Shown piece by piece: positions 1 to 9,386 of a stretch of 37,891 bases of DNA. Every line of letters starts with the position of its first letter. Position 1 is the first letter of the stretch. The notes under the pieces were generated by a model that made no database searches, was not told the origin of the DNA, and worked only from the letters and a program-made list of their open reading frames with translations. The stretch is from Hyphomicrobiales bacterium (GTDB lineage: Bacteria > Pseudomonadota > Alphaproteobacteria > Rhizobiales > Xanthobacteraceae), in assembly GCA_013911975.1 (NCBI GenBank), contig JACESF010000038.1, forward strand, positions 1 through 37,891, read 5' to 3'. Position numbers and translations under genes: made by a program.

Positions 1-268
1 ACGGCGCGGCGGGGGCTTCCGCCTCGGCCGGCTCCGGCTCGGCGGCGGGCGCCGGGTCGGGGACCTGCTCGGCCTCCACGCGCCGGATGGCATCCTCCAG
101 CCCCTGCCGCTCGCGCAGGATCTCGCCTTCCGGGAGCGGAGGCTCGACGCTGCGAAGCTGCTTCAGGAGGGCCGCCCGCGCGCGGTCATACACCGACTTG
201 CGGCTCTCCCCCGTATTCTGGGAGAGACCGGAAATCGCGCGAACCAGGAGCGGGTAATAATCGGCCAT
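1..268 (-). CDS. conserved hypothetical protein, 3' end outside window
   Basis: This partial frame starts at an ATG at 268 and is still open at base 1, giving at least 89 residues. The N-terminus (MADYYPLLVRAISGL) and a charged helical stretch resemble a small uncharacterised protein common in Rhizobiales; I know no function for it. From about residue 68 the sequence becomes an Ala/Pro/Glu-rich low-complexity tail. It lies 36 bp downstream of purA on the same strand and may be co-transcribed with it. The family resemblance is from memory; the open frame and composition are seen directly. Confidence 0.7.
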   Translation of the reverse strand, partial: MADYYPLLVRAISGLSQNTGESRKSVYDRARAALLKQLRSVEPPLPEGEILRERQGLEDAIRRVEAEQVPDPAPAAEPEPAEAEAPAAP

Positions 269-304
269 GAGCGGTAAGGATGCCCCGGAGAGGAAAAACC
301 TAGG

Positions 305-1600
305 TTAATTCTCGAACGGGTTATGGACGAGAATGGTGTCGTCCCGTTCGGGGCTGGTGGACAGCACGGCCACCGGACAGCCGATCAGCTCCTCCACCCA
401 GCGCACATACTTGACCGCGCCGGCCGGAAGGTCCGCCCAGGAGCGCGCGCCCGCGGTGGATTCGCGCCAGCCGGGAATGGTCTCGTAGACCGGCTCCAGC
501 CGGGTCTGGGCACCGCCCTCGCTGGGTAGGTGGTCGATCACGCGGCCGTCCAGCTTGTAGCCGACGCACACCTTGATCTCGTCGAACCCGTCCAGCACGT
601 CGAGCTTGGTCAGCGCGATGCCGTGGATGCCGCAGGTGCGCACAGTCTGGCGCACCAGGACCGCGTCGAACCAGCCGCAGCGGCGCGGACGGCCCGTCAC
701 CACGCCGAACTCGCGCCCACGCTCGCCCAGCGCCTTGCCCACCTCGTCGGTGAGCTCGGTGGGGAAGGGGCCTTCGCCCACGCGGGTCGTGTAGGCCTTG
801 GTGATGCCCAGCACATAGTCCAGCGCGCCGGGGCCGACGCCCGAGCCGCTGGCGGCGGAAGCCGCCACGGTGTTGGACGAGGTCACATAGGGATAGGTGC
901 CGTGGTCGATGTCCAGCAGCGAGCCCTGGGCACCCTCGAACAGGATGCGCTTGCCCGCGCGGCGGGCCTGGTCCAGCAGCTCCCACACCCGGTCCATGAA
1001 GGGCAGGACCTGGGGGGCGAGCGCGGTCAGCTCGGCGATCAGCGTCGCCGGGTCCACCTCGGGCACGCCGAGGCCGCGCCGCAGCAGGTTGTGATGGGTC
1101 AGCAGGCGCTCCACCTTGGCGGGGAGCGTCGAGGGATCCACGAGGTCCACGAGGCGGATGGCGCGGCGGCCGACCTTGTCCTCATAGGCGGGGCCGATGC
1201 CCCGGCGCGTGGTGCCGATGCGGGTCTCCGGGCTCGCCGCATTCTCGCGCAGCGCGTCCAGCTCCCGGTGCACGGGCAGGATGAGGGGGGTGTTCTCGGC
1301 GATGCGCAGGCGGTCGGGACCGACCACCACGCCCTGCTTGGCGAGGCGCCCCAGCTCGTCCACCAGGGCCTGGGGGTCGAGCACGACGCCGTTGCCGATC
1401 ACCGAGAGCTTGCCGGGGCGCACCACGCCCGAGGGCAGCAGGGACAGCTTATAGGTGACGCCGTTGACCACCAGGGTATGGCCGGCATTGTGCCCGCCCT
1501 GGAATCGCACCACCACGTCGGCCTGCTCGGAAAGCCAGTCGACGATCTTTCCCTTGCCTTCGTCGCCCCATTGGGAGCCGACCACGACCACGTTGGCCAC
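305..1600 (-). CDS. purA: adenylosuccinate synthetase
   Basis: This 431-residue cytoplasmic enzyme makes adenylosuccinate from IMP, aspartate and GTP, the first committed step to AMP. Residues 8-18 are the GTP-binding loop [11 protein letters not shown] with catalytic Asp13, and GGHNAGHT places catalytic His41. [24 protein letters not shown] and [10 protein letters not shown] are further family signatures, and the length is normal. The open frame extends 18 codons further upstream, but homology begins at GTG 1600, which has a GGAGG about 8 nt before it, so I use that start. It lies downstream of ppc on the same strand, separated by a terminator-like hairpin. Confidence 0.97.
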   Translation of the reverse strand: MANVVVVGSQWGDEGKGKIVDWLSEQADVVVRFQGGHNAGHTLVVNGVTYKLSLLPSGVVRPGKLSVIGNGVVLDPQALVDELGRLAKQGVVVGPDRLRIAENTPLILPVHRELDALRENAASPETRIGTTRRGIGPAYEDKVGRRAIRLVDLVDPSTLPAKVERLLTHHNLLRRGLGVPEVDPATLIAELTALAPQVLPFMDRVWELLDQARRAGKRILFEGAQGSLLDIDHGTYPYVTSSNTVAASAASGSGVGPGALDYVLGITKAYTTRVGEGPFPTELTDEVGKALGERGREFGVVTGRPRRCGWFDAVLVRQTVRTCGIHGIALTKLDVLDGFDEIKVCVGYKLDGRVIDHLPSEGGAQTRLEPVYETIPGWRESTAGARSWADLPAGAVKYVRWVEELIGCPVAVLSTSPERDDTILVHNPFEN

Positions 1601-1660
1601 GGTTGGGATCCTCCGCCGTGCCGGGCGCCCGCAGGGGGCGCGCCGCGCAAACAAAGCAAA

Positions 1661-1680
1661 GCCCCGGTTTGGACCGGGGC
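1661..1680 (-). terminator. Rho-independent terminator after ppc
   Basis: An 8-bp perfect stem (GCCCCGGT/ACCGGGGC) closes a 4-nt loop. Read on the minus strand it is followed by the T-rich run TTTGCTTTGTTTG. It is about 120 nt beyond the ppc stop and 60 nt before the purA start, so it should separate the two genes. Confidence 0.7.
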
Positions 1681-1801
1681 CGTTGAGAGGGCGTCATAAA
1701 AGATCGCGCGGGGCGAGGCAAGGCGCGGCTTCGCGCGGAGGCGCTCGCCGGCCCCGCGCGGGGGGCATGACGGCGGCCCTGAAAGCACCGCCGCGCCGGG
1801 C

Positions 1802-4609
1802 TCAGCCGCTGTTCCGCAGCCCCGCCGAGATGCCGTTGATGGTGAGCTGGATGCCATGCAGCACCTTGTCGCCGGGGTCGGCACCCGCCGTCCCGGAGGC
1901 CTGGTTGCGCCGGTGCGCCTTCAGCAGCTCGATCTGCACATGGTTCAGCGGGTCGAGATAGGGGAAGCGGTTGCGGATGGAGCGGTGCAGCAGCGGGTTG
2001 CCCTCCAGCAGCCGCGACTGGCCCATGATCTCCAACAGACGGCGCACCGTGGTCTCGTATTCCGCCGTGATGCGCGAGAAGATCCGCGTCCGCAGTTCCG
2101 CGTCCTCCACCAGGGCCGCATAGCGCGAGGCCACCGCGAGGGAGCTCTTGGAGAGCACCATGTCCATGCTGGAAAGCTGGGTGCGGAAGAAGGGCCAGTC
2201 CCGATACATGGCGCGAAGCTGCGCCATGCCGCCGGGATTGTCCGCCAGGAACGCGTCCACGGCGGTGCCGAAGCCGTACCAGGCGGGCAGCATCAGGCGG
2301 CACTGGGCCCAGGAGAACACCCAGGGAATGGCGCGCAGCGCCGTGATGGCCCGCGTCTTCTTCCGCGAGGCGGGGCGCGAGCCGATATTCAGGGTGGCGA
2401 TCTCGGAAATCACCGTGGAGCCCCAGAAATAATCCTCGAAGCCCGGCGTCTCGTAGACGAGGCCGCGATAGGCCTCGAAGGCCGACTGCGACACTTTCTC
2501 CATGGTCTCCAGGAAGTGCGCGGGAGGGGCGGCCTCGCTGCCCTGGAGCAAGGTCGCCTCCAGCGTCGCCGCCACCATGATCTCCAAGTTGCGGCGGCCC
2601 ACCTCGGGGTTGGAATATTTGGAGGCGATGATCTCGCCCTGCTCGGTGAGGCGGATCCGGCCGTTCACGGCCCCCGCCGGCTGGGCGAGGATGGCATCGT
2701 AGCTCGGCCCGCCGCCGCGACCCACCGAGCCGCCGCGCCCGTGGAACAGGCGCAGCGCCACGCCGTGGCGCCGGAACACCTCGATGAGGTCGGTCTCGGC
2801 CTTGTACAATTCCCAGCCCGAGGTGACGAAGCCGCCGTCCTTGTTGCTGTCGGAATAGCCGAGCATCACCTCCTGCACGTCGCCCCGGCTCGCCACCAGG
2901 GCCCGATAGGCGGGCAGGCCGAACAGGCGGTCCATCACCTGCGCGCAGGCCCTGAGGTCGCCGATGGTCTCGAACAGCGGCACCACGTTGATGGCGCTGG
3001 TGCCGTCGGCGCGCACCAGGCCCACCTCCTTCAGCAGGAGCGCCGCCTCCAGCATGTCCGAGACGCCCTCGGTCTTGGAGATGATGCAATTGGGGATCAC
3101 GGCCTCGCCCAGCGCCGCATGGGCGGCCGCCGCCTCCCGCAGGATGGCCATCTCCCCCTGCGTCTCCTCCCCATAGCCGAGGAAGGGCGAGGCGAGGGGC
3201 CGGGCATTGGCGAGCTCGCCCGCCAGCAAGGCGATGCGCGCCTCCTCGTCCAGGGTCTCGTAGGCGGTGCCGGGCGCCACCGCTTCCAGCAGCTCGGCCA
3301 CCGTGCGCTCGTGCACGTCCGAATTCTGGCGCAGGTCCAGGGCGGCGAGGTGGAAGCCGAAGCCGTCGGCGGCGCGCCGCAGCGTGCGCAGGCGGCCGCG
3401 CGCCAGGATGCGCGAGCCGTTCTCGGTGAGCGAGCGGGAGATGACGTCGAGGTCCGCCAGGAAGCCGGCGGCCGAGGCATAGGGCTCCAGTCCCGGCGCG
3501 GGCGGCGGGACGGCCCGCCCCTCCAGGGCCGCGGCGGCGCCTTCCAGGCGCGCCCGCACCACGGAAATCGCCAGGCGGTAGGGTTCTTCCCGGCTACCCA
3601 TGTCCTGGTCCGGCGAAAGCGCCATGAGGGCGCGCATTTCGTCGGACACGTCCACGAGGCGCCCGGCCAGCGACAGTTCCGCCGCCAGCGCCTCAAGCTG
3701 TTCGATGTGGAAGCGCATGATGCGCGTGCGGTGCATGGTCACCGTCTCGCGCAGTACGTCAGCGGTCACGAAGGGATTGCCGTCCCGGTCGCCGCCGATC
3801 CAGGAGCCGATGCGCAGGAAGGAGGGCAGCTCGCGGGCATGGTCGGGGTCCAGCGCGTCGAGATGGTCCTCGATGTCGCAGAACAGCCGGGGCAGTTCCT
3901 CCAGGAAGGTGTAGTCGTAATAGGAGAGGCCGTTCGTCACCTCGTCCATGACGGTCAGCTTGATGCGGCGCAGGAGCGCGGTCTGCCAGAGGGTGAGCAC
4001 CGCGCGGCGCAGCTCCTCCTCCTGCGCGGCCGCCTCGCGCGGGGTGGCAGTGACGCGCTCCGCCTCGTCGAGGATGCGGGCGATCTCCATCTCGCGGTTC
4101 AGCGTGCTCTTGCGCCGCACCTCGGTGGGATGGGCGGTGAGGACGGGGCTGATGAGCGCGTCGGCGAAGAAGTCCTGGAGGGCCGGAACCGAAAGGCCCG
4201 CGCGCGCCGCCCGCGCGAACGCATGGGCCACCGTGCCCGGGCGCGGTGCGGACCCGGCGATCTCGTGAGCCCGGTTGCGCCGGGTGTGGTGCACGTCCTC
4301 GGCGATGTTGGCGAGGTGGGAGAAATAGCTGAAGGCGCGCACGATCTGCACCGCCACCTCGGGCGACAGCGTGGCGAGGATGGTCTCCAGCTCCTGCCGC
4401 GCGCCCTCGTCCGCATCGCGGTGGAAGCGGATGGAGGTGCGGCGGATAATCTCCACGAGGTGATAGACCGGCTCGCCCTCCTGGGCGCGCACGGTGTCGC
4501 CCAGGAGGCGGCCGAGGCGGCGGATGTCGTCGCGCAGCGGCCGGTCCTTCTCGCTGGATTCCTCGGCCGCTTCTCCGATCACCGCCCAGACCGCACTCGA
4601 CATGGTCAT
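1802..4609 (-). CDS. ppc: phosphoenolpyruvate carboxylase
   Basis: This 935-residue enzyme adds bicarbonate to phosphoenolpyruvate to make oxaloacetate, the anaplerotic step feeding the TCA cycle. Catalytic His is near residue 160 in [47 protein letters not shown] and [15 protein letters not shown] are all intact. The C-terminus ends in GLRNSG where most family members end in NTG, a conservative Thr-to-Ser change at a very conserved position. Two starts are possible: ATG 4609, or ATG 4603 (933 residues). The GGGGTGG just upstream is better spaced for 4603. Its promoter must lie in the region shared with the divergent secretion operon. Confidence 0.97.
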   Translation of the reverse strand: MTMSSAVWAVIGEAAEESSEKDRPLRDDIRRLGRLLGDTVRAQEGEPVYHLVEIIRRTSIRFHRDADEGARQELETILATLSPEVAVQIVRAFSYFSHLANIAEDVHHTRRNRAHEIAGSAPRPGTVAHAFARAARAGLSVPALQDFFADALISPVLTAHPTEVRRKSTLNREMEIARILDEAERVTATPREAAAQEEELRRAVLTLWQTALLRRIKLTVMDEVTNGLSYYDYTFLEELPRLFCDIEDHLDALDPDHARELPSFLRIGSWIGGDRDGNPFVTADVLRETVTMHRTRIMRFHIEQLEALAAELSLAGRLVDVSDEMRALMALSPDQDMGSREEPYRLAISVVRARLEGAAAALEGRAVPPPAPGLEPYASAAGFLADLDVISRSLTENGSRILARGRLRTLRRAADGFGFHLAALDLRQNSDVHERTVAELLEAVAPGTAYETLDEEARIALLAGELANARPLASPFLGYGEETQGEMAILREAAAAHAALGEAVIPNCIISKTEGVSDMLEAALLLKEVGLVRADGTSAINVVPLFETIGDLRACAQVMDRLFGLPAYRALVASRGDVQEVMLGYSDSNKDGGFVTSGWELYKAETDLIEVFRRHGVALRLFHGRGGSVGRGGGPSYDAILAQPAGAVNGRIRLTEQGEIIASKYSNPEVGRRNLEIMVAATLEATLLQGSEAAPPAHFLETMEKVSQSAFEAYRGLVYETPGFEDYFWGSTVISEIATLNIGSRPASRKKTRAITALRAIPWVFSWAQCRLMLPAWYGFGTAVDAFLADNPGGMAQLRAMYRDWPFFRTQLSSMDMVLSKSSLAVASRYAALVEDAELRTRIFSRITAEYETTVRRLLEIMGQSRLLEGNPLLHRSIRNRFPYLDPLNHVQIELLKAHRRNQASGTAGADPGDKVLHGIQLTINGISAGLRNSG

Positions 4610-4742
4610 CCACCCCAGATTGTCCCTACTACTTTAGAAGGGTTTTGTGCGCTGGCGAAAGCCCATGCGGCATCTGCGAAGCGGTGCGCTTTGCCGGGCG
4701 CGGCCGCCCGGGGCGAGAATCGCGCCCGTTTCACGGAGTTTT

Positions 4743-4776
4743 AGCCTTCCGGCGGCCTCTGACCCGGCGGAAGGCT
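4743..4776. promoter_or_regulatory. 9-bp inverted repeat upstream of secretion operon
   Basis: AGCCTTCCG (4743-4751) and CGGAAGGCT (4768-4776) form a perfect 9-bp inverted repeat with a 16-nt spacer, in the 250-bp divergent gap between ppc and the secretion ATPase. There is no T-run, so an operator or RNA structure is likelier than a terminator. No regulator is identified. Confidence 0.3.
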
Positions 4777-4859
4777 TGCAACCGAAAGGCTTTGCGGCGA
4801 CAAGCAAGGATCGTCGGACCTTCGACGCCTCGCGGGGGGCGGCATCGAAAGGGTTTTGA

Positions 4860-6623
4860 ATGGCACAGCCAATCGCGGCGCCGGGGGCGCCTGCTTCTCC
4901 TCAGCCGACCGCGCTCGACCTGGCGCTGGCGGCGGTGAAGCCGGCCATGTGGACGGTCGTCGCCTTCAGCTTCTTCATCAACCTGCTGGGGCTCACCGGC
5001 TCCATCTACATGATGCAGGTCTATGACCGGGTGCTGTCGTCGCGGTCCATCCAGACCCTGGTGCTGCTCACGCTGATCGTGGCCATCCTCTATGCCGTGG
5101 GCGCGGCGCTGGAAGGGCTGCGCACCCAGATGCTGGTGCGCGCCGGCGTGAAGTTCGACGACAGCGTGAAGGAGCAGGCGTTCGACGCGGTCCAGCGCGC
5201 CTCGCTGCGCAAGCCGTCCCCCTCCCACGTGCAGGCGCTGCGCGACGTGGACACGGTGCGCGATTTCTTCGCCGGTCCCGGCCTCATCGCCTTCTGCGAC
5301 GTGCCCTGGGTGCCCATCTACATCATCTTCGCCACGCTGCTGCACCCGCTGTACGGCGTGCTTGTCGTGGTGGCCTGCATCATTTCCGGCGTCCTGGCCC
5401 TGGCCAACGACCGCGCCACCCGGCCGGTTCTGGATCGCGCCACCAAGGCCAACATCTCCGCCAACAACCAGGCGCTGACCACGTTCCGCAACGCGGAGGT
5501 GCTCCAGGCCATGGGCATGGTGCGCCAGCTCCGCGACCGCTGGAGCCAGCACCGCGCCGCCGCGCTCGGCTGGCAGGGCCTCGCCTCCGACCGGGGCGCG
5601 CTGCTGGTCTCGGCCACCAAGTTCAACCGCGTCTTCATGCAGAGCCTGATCCTGGGCCTCGGCGCCTATCTCGCCATCAACCGCGAGATCTCGCCCGGCA
5701 TGATGATCGCCGCCTCCATCGTGTGCGGCCGCTGCATCCAGCCCATCGAGGCCGCCATCGGCAACTGGAAGGGCATCGTCTCGGCCCGCTCCGCCCACAA
5801 GCGGGTTCAGGAATTGCTGCGCTCCCTGCCGGTGGTTGGCGCGCGCATGCGCCTGCCCGACCCGACCGGCGCGGTGCAGGTGGAGAACCTCGTCGTGCAC
5901 GCCCCCGGCCGCGACGTGCCGGTGCTGCGCGGCGTGTCCTTCGCGGTGCCCGCCGGCTCGACCCTGGGCGTCATCGGCCCGAGCGCGGCGGGCAAGTCCA
6001 GCCTCGCCCGCGCGCTCGTGAGCGTGTGGCCGCCCTCCGCCGGCGCGGTGCGCCTGGACGGGTCCGAACTCTCTCACTGGGATCCCGAGCAACTCGGCCG
6101 GGCTTTGGGCTACCTGCCCCAGGACGTGGAGCTGTTCGCCGGCACCATCGCCGACAATATCTGCCGCTTCGGCACCCGGGACGACACGAAGATCGTGGAA
6201 GCCGCCCAGATGGCCGGCGTGCACGAGATGATCCAGCGCCTGCCGCAGGGCTACAATACCGAGATCGGCGAGGGCGGCGGTTCGCTCTCCGGCGGCCAGC
6301 GCCAGCGCGTGGCGCTTGCCCGCGCCATCTATGGCCGTCCGGCGCTGATCGTGCTGGACGAGCCCAATGCCAGCCTGGACGCCGCCGGCGAGCAGGCCCT
6401 CTCCACCGCCGTCCAGGCGCTGAAGGCGGCCGGCTCCACGGTGGTGCTCGTGACCCACAAGACCAACAGCCTCGGTTTGTGCGACCTGATCCTGCTGCTG
6501 AACGAAGGCGGCGTGCACGGCTTCGGGCCGCGCGACGAGGTGCTCGCCAAGGTGCTCGGCCCGCGCCTCGTGAAGCCCGAGGGCGCCATGGCGCCGGTCA
6601 AGACCAAGCCGATGGAGGCGTGA
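4860..6623 (+). CDS. type I secretion ABC transporter, permease/ATPase (PrtD/PrsD-like)
   Basis: This 587-residue inner-membrane protein fuses a six-helix export domain (about 30-310) to a nucleotide-binding domain (about 340-565). Walker A is GPSAAGKS (373-380), the Q-loop is LPQDVELF near 421, the signature is LSGGQRQRVALARA (475-488), Walker B is ALIVLDEP (495-502) and the H-loop His is near 533. There is no N-terminal C39 peptidase or C39-like domain, so it is of the PrtD/PrsD/RsaD type that exports proteins with uncleaved C-terminal signals. It is followed 1 nt later by the HlyD-family gene; together with a TolC-like protein, not encoded here, they would form a type I secretion system. 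No substrate gene is adjacent. The SD (AAAGG) is weak. Confidence 0.93.
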   Translation: MAQPIAAPGAPASPQPTALDLALAAVKPAMWTVVAFSFFINLLGLTGSIYMMQVYDRVLSSRSIQTLVLLTLIVAILYAVGAALEGLRTQMLVRAGVKFDDSVKEQAFDAVQRASLRKPSPSHVQALRDVDTVRDFFAGPGLIAFCDVPWVPIYIIFATLLHPLYGVLVVVACIISGVLALANDRATRPVLDRATKANISANNQALTTFRNAEVLQAMGMVRQLRDRWSQHRAAALGWQGLASDRGALLVSATKFNRVFMQSLILGLGAYLAINREISPGMMIAASIVCGRCIQPIEAAIGNWKGIVSARSAHKRVQELLRSLPVVGARMRLPDPTGAVQVENLVVHAPGRDVPVLRGVSFAVPAGSTLGVIGPSAAGKSSLARALVSVWPPSAGAVRLDGSELSHWDPEQLGRALGYLPQDVELFAGTIADNICRFGTRDDTKIVEAAQMAGVHEMIQRLPQGYNTEIGEGGGSLSGGQRQRVALARAIYGRPALIVLDEPNASLDAAGEQALSTAVQALKAAGSTVVLVTHKTNSLGLCDLILLLNEGGVHGFGPRDEVLAKVLGPRLVKPEGAMAPVKTKPMEA

Positions 6624-6624
6624 G

Positions 6625-8367
6625 ATGAGCGATCCGCTTCGTCCGCAGGATCCCAATCGTCCCCAGGACCCCAACCGCGCGCAGGCCTCCCAGGAGCCGC
6701 TGCGCCCGAAGAAGCCGGTGCGCCCCACCGATGGCGCGCCCCGCAAGGCGGCCGCGCGCCCGCAGGATCCGCCGCGCGCCGCCCGCATGGAGGACGCCCC
6801 GAAGGCCGCGCCGCTGCGCTCCGAGCCTCCCAAGGGCCCCGAGCTGGCCGAGGCCGAGCCCGCGCCGGGCTTCGCCGATCTCGGCATCCAGCGCCTGCGG
6901 ACCTTGCTGGACGGCGCCCAGGGCAGCCTCGCGCGGCACATGCCCGAGAAAGCCGGGCCGCTGCTCGCGGAAGCGCGGCAGAAGCTGGTCCAGGTGAAGG
7001 ACGCCATCCTTCCGCCCGTGCCGCCGGACAATGACGTGCATGACGCGGCTTCCGGCATGCCGGCGCCCCGGCCCAGCTCCGACTACCGGCGCATTGCCAG
7101 CAAGGGCTACGGCCTCATCATCCTCACCTTCGGCGTGTTCGGTGGCTGGGCGGCGCTCGCCTCCATCGACAGCGCCGTGATCGCGCAGGGCGTGGTCTCC
7201 GTGGAGAGCCGCCGCCAGGTGGTGCAGCATCTGGAGGGCGGCATCGTCGCCGAGATCCTGGTGAAGGACGGCCAGCGGGTGAAGGACGGGGAGGTCCTGT
7301 TCCGCCTCGACCCCACGTCCTCGCTCGCGAACTATGATTCCGTGCGCGCGCAGCTCGATACGCTGCTCGCCACCGAGGCGCGCCTGGAAGCCGAGCGCGG
7401 CCTCGCGCCCAGCATCACCTTCCCGCCGAACCTCATGGCCCGCTCGGACAATCCCGTGGTGAAGGCGGCCCTCGCCGACCAGCTCGCCCAGTTCCGCGAC
7501 CGCCGGGCCTCCCTCGACGGCCAGATGGGCATCCTCAACCAGCGCATCGTCCAGGGCCAGACGGAGATCGACGGCCTGGGCCGCGAGAAGGCCTCCGCCG
7601 AGGAGCAGCTCTTCTATTGCGACGACGAGCTGGCGGGCATCCAGAAGCTGTCCGACAAGGGGCTCGTCTCCAAGTCGCGCCTCGCCCAGCTCCAGCGCGA
7701 GAAGGCGCGCCTCCAGGGCGTGATCGGCCGCAACATCGCCGACACCGCCAAGGCGCAGGCCACCATTTCCGAAATGCGCATGCAGATCGAGCAGATCACG
7801 CAGAAGCAGCAGGAGGAGGTGGCCCAGCAGATCGTCGAGACGCGGCAGAAGATCGCGGACCTGCGCGAGAAGCTGAACATCTCCGAGAGCGTGCTGAAGC
7901 GCATCGACATCCGCGCGCCCCGCGCCGGCATCGTCCAGAACATCAATCCCAAGATCTACACCGTCGGCGCCGTGGTGCGCCCGGGCGACACGATGCTGGA
8001 AGTGGTGCCGCAGAACGACGAACTGATCGTGGATGCCCAGGTGCCCACCACCGACATCGACCGGCTGCATGGCGGCGTGGACCAGGTGGAGGTGCGCTTC
8101 CCGGCCTTCCATGCCCGCACCACGCCGCTCATCGTCGGCCAGCTGCGCAGCGTGTCGCCGGACCGGCTGATGGATGAGCAGACGCGCCAGCCCTACTACC
8201 AGGCGGTGGTCGCGGTCAGCAACACGGACATCCCCGACGAGATGAAGTCCCGCCTGCGTCCGGGCATGCCCGCGGAGGTGATCTTCAACACCGGCGAGCG
8301 CAGCGTCATGAGCTACCTGACGCGCCCGCTCACGGACGCCTTGACGCACTCCTTCCGCGAGAAGTGA
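6625..8367 (+). CDS. HlyD-family type I secretion membrane-fusion protein with extended N-terminus
   Basis: This 580-residue periplasmic adaptor bridges the ABC exporter and an outer-membrane channel. A single membrane helix lies at about 161-180. Then come a lipoyl-like half (QHLEGGIVAEILVKDGQRV), a long coiled coil rich in Gln/Glu/Lys (about 280-430), the returning half-motif (IDIRAPRAGIVQN) and the typical C-terminus (RPGMPAEVIF, then YLTRPL). Unusual is the roughly 155-residue cytoplasmic N-terminus. It opens with Pro/Arg-rich repeats (RPQDPN twice, RPQDPP once) and continues into a helical segment; most family members have a much shorter tail. The ATG is 1 nt past the upstream stop, with GGAGG before it, so the pair is translationally coupled. 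Confidence 0.92.
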   Translation: MSDPLRPQDPNRPQDPNRAQASQEPLRPKKPVRPTDGAPRKAAARPQDPPRAARMEDAPKAAPLRSEPPKGPELAEAEPAPGFADLGIQRLRTLLDGAQGSLARHMPEKAGPLLAEARQKLVQVKDAILPPVPPDNDVHDAASGMPAPRPSSDYRRIASKGYGLIILTFGVFGGWAALASIDSAVIAQGVVSVESRRQVVQHLEGGIVAEILVKDGQRVKDGEVLFRLDPTSSLANYDSVRAQLDTLLATEARLEAERGLAPSITFPPNLMARSDNPVVKAALADQLAQFRDRRASLDGQMGILNQRIVQGQTEIDGLGREKASAEEQLFYCDDELAGIQKLSDKGLVSKSRLAQLQREKARLQGVIGRNIADTAKAQATISEMRMQIEQITQKQQEEVAQQIVETRQKIADLREKLNISESVLKRIDIRAPRAGIVQNINPKIYTVGAVVRPGDTMLEVVPQNDELIVDAQVPTTDIDRLHGGVDQVEVRFPAFHARTTPLIVGQLRSVSPDRLMDEQTRQPYYQAVVAVSNTDIPDEMKSRLRPGMPAEVIFNTGERSVMSYLTRPLTDALTHSFREK

Positions 8368-8507
8368 GCGCAGGTTCCATCGGCGTTGACAGGGTTCCGG
8401 GCCACTCCTACGTTGCCGCCCCCAAGGTTTGCTGCGCTGCGGCCTCCGCAGCCACGACCGAGCTTGCGGGAGTTCCTCCCGGAGCCTTGTCCAGACGAGA
8501 GCCTGGT

Positions 8508-8599
8508 CCGATCATGTTGGTTCAGCATGATCGGTGAATCAGTCTCTAAAACATTGATAGAGAACGTTTTGCCGATCTGAGTGCGATGCAGTCGGATCG
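8508..8599. repeat. array of stacked inverted repeats before etfB
   Basis: Three adjacent structures are visible. CCGATCATG (8508-8516) pairs with CATGATCGG (8526-8534), 9 bp with a 9-nt loop. TCTCTA (8543-8548) pairs with TAGAGA (8558-8563), overlapped by AAAAC/GTTTT (8548-8570). CGATCTGAGTGC (8573-8584) pairs with GCAGTCGGATCG (8588-8599), 10 of 12 positions plus one G-U. The 269-bp gap contains no gene. It could be a dispersed intergenic palindromic element, an RNA leader of etfBA, or an end structure for the secretion operon. Confidence 0.6.
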
Positions 8600-8636
8600 G
8601 GACGGGCTCTAACCCGGGCCAGGGAGCGCGCGCCGC

Positions 8637-9386
8637 ATGAAGATCCTCGTCCCCGTTAAGCGGGTGGTCGATTACAACGTGAAGGTCCGGGTGAAGTCGG
8701 ACGGCACGGGTGTCGAGCTTGCCAACGTCAAGATGTCCATGAACCCCTTCGACGAGATCGCCGTCGAAGAGGCGCTGCGCCTCAAGGAAGCGGGCAAGGC
8801 CACCGAGGTGGTCGCCGTGTCCGTGGGCCCGGCCCAGGCCACCGAGACCCTGCGCACCGCGCTCGCCATGGGCGCCGACCGCGGCATCCTGGTGAAGACC
8901 GACGCCACCACCGAGCCGCTGGCCGTGGCGAAGATCCTCAAGGGCGTGGTCGAGGAAGAGAAGCCGGACCTCGTCATCCTCGGCAAGCAGGCCATCGACG
9001 ACGATTGCAACCAGACCGGCCAGATGCTCGCCGCGCTGCTGGGCTGGGGCCAGGGCACCTTCGCCTCGAAGGTGGACCTCGACACCGGCTCGGTCGCCGT
9101 GACCCGCGAGATCGACGGCGGCCTCCAGACCGTGAAGCTCACCCTGCCGGCGGTGGTCACCACCGACCTGCGCCTCAATGAGCCGCGCTACGCGTCGCTC
9201 CCCAACATCATGAAGGCGAAGAAGAAGCCCATCGACGAGAAGGCCCCCGAGGCCTACGGCGTGGACGTGGCGCCGCGCCTGAAGGTGCTCAAGACCGCCG
9301 AACCCGCCGGCCGCAAGGCGGGCGTGAAGGTCGGCTCCGTCGCGGAGCTGGTGGCGAAGCTCAAGGACGAGGCCGGGGTGCTCTGA
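8637..9386 (+). CDS. etfB: electron transfer flavoprotein, beta subunit
   Basis: This 249-residue subunit pairs with EtfA to pass electrons from acyl-CoA and related dehydrogenases to ETF:quinone oxidoreductase. The N-terminus ([20 protein letters not shown]), the AMP-site region ([21 protein letters not shown]), and [21 protein letters not shown] are typical. Residues 183-200 are the dehydrogenase recognition loop, [15 protein letters not shown]; by alignment its Lys193 and Lys196 match the lysines that METTL20-type enzymes methylate in ETF-beta. A METTL20-like gene lies at 12271-12918. The stop overlaps the etfA start by 1 nt (TGATG). The purine-rich AGGGAG lies 12 nt before the ATG, slightly far for an SD. 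Confidence 0.97.
   Translation: MKILVPVKRVVDYNVKVRVKSDGTGVELANVKMSMNPFDEIAVEEALRLKEAGKATEVVAVSVGPAQATETLRTALAMGADRGILVKTDATTEPLAVAKILKGVVEEEKPDLVILGKQAIDDDCNQTGQMLAALLGWGQGTFASKVDLDTGSVAVTREIDGGLQTVKLTLPAVVTTDLRLNEPRYASLPNIMKAKKKPIDEKAPEAYGVDVAPRLKVLKTAEPAGRKAGVKVGSVAELVAKLKDEAGVL

Noticed and set aside
1856..4744. A 962-codon open frame on the plus strand opposite ppc
   Set aside because: It is a shadow of ppc in GC-rich DNA: His/Arg/Gly-rich with no recognisable domain, while ppc carries every expected motif. The same applies to long frames at 4731-7058 (-), 6598-8349 (-), 9254-10435 (-), 14165-15379 (-), 16151-17407 (-), 21313-22764 (+), 29170-30840 (+) and 34753-36564 (-).
4860..8367. 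Bacteriocin exporter with C39 peptidase, or a toxin locus
   Set aside because: There is no N-terminal peptidase domain, no small precursor with a double-glycine leader, and no toxin or immunity gene nearby.
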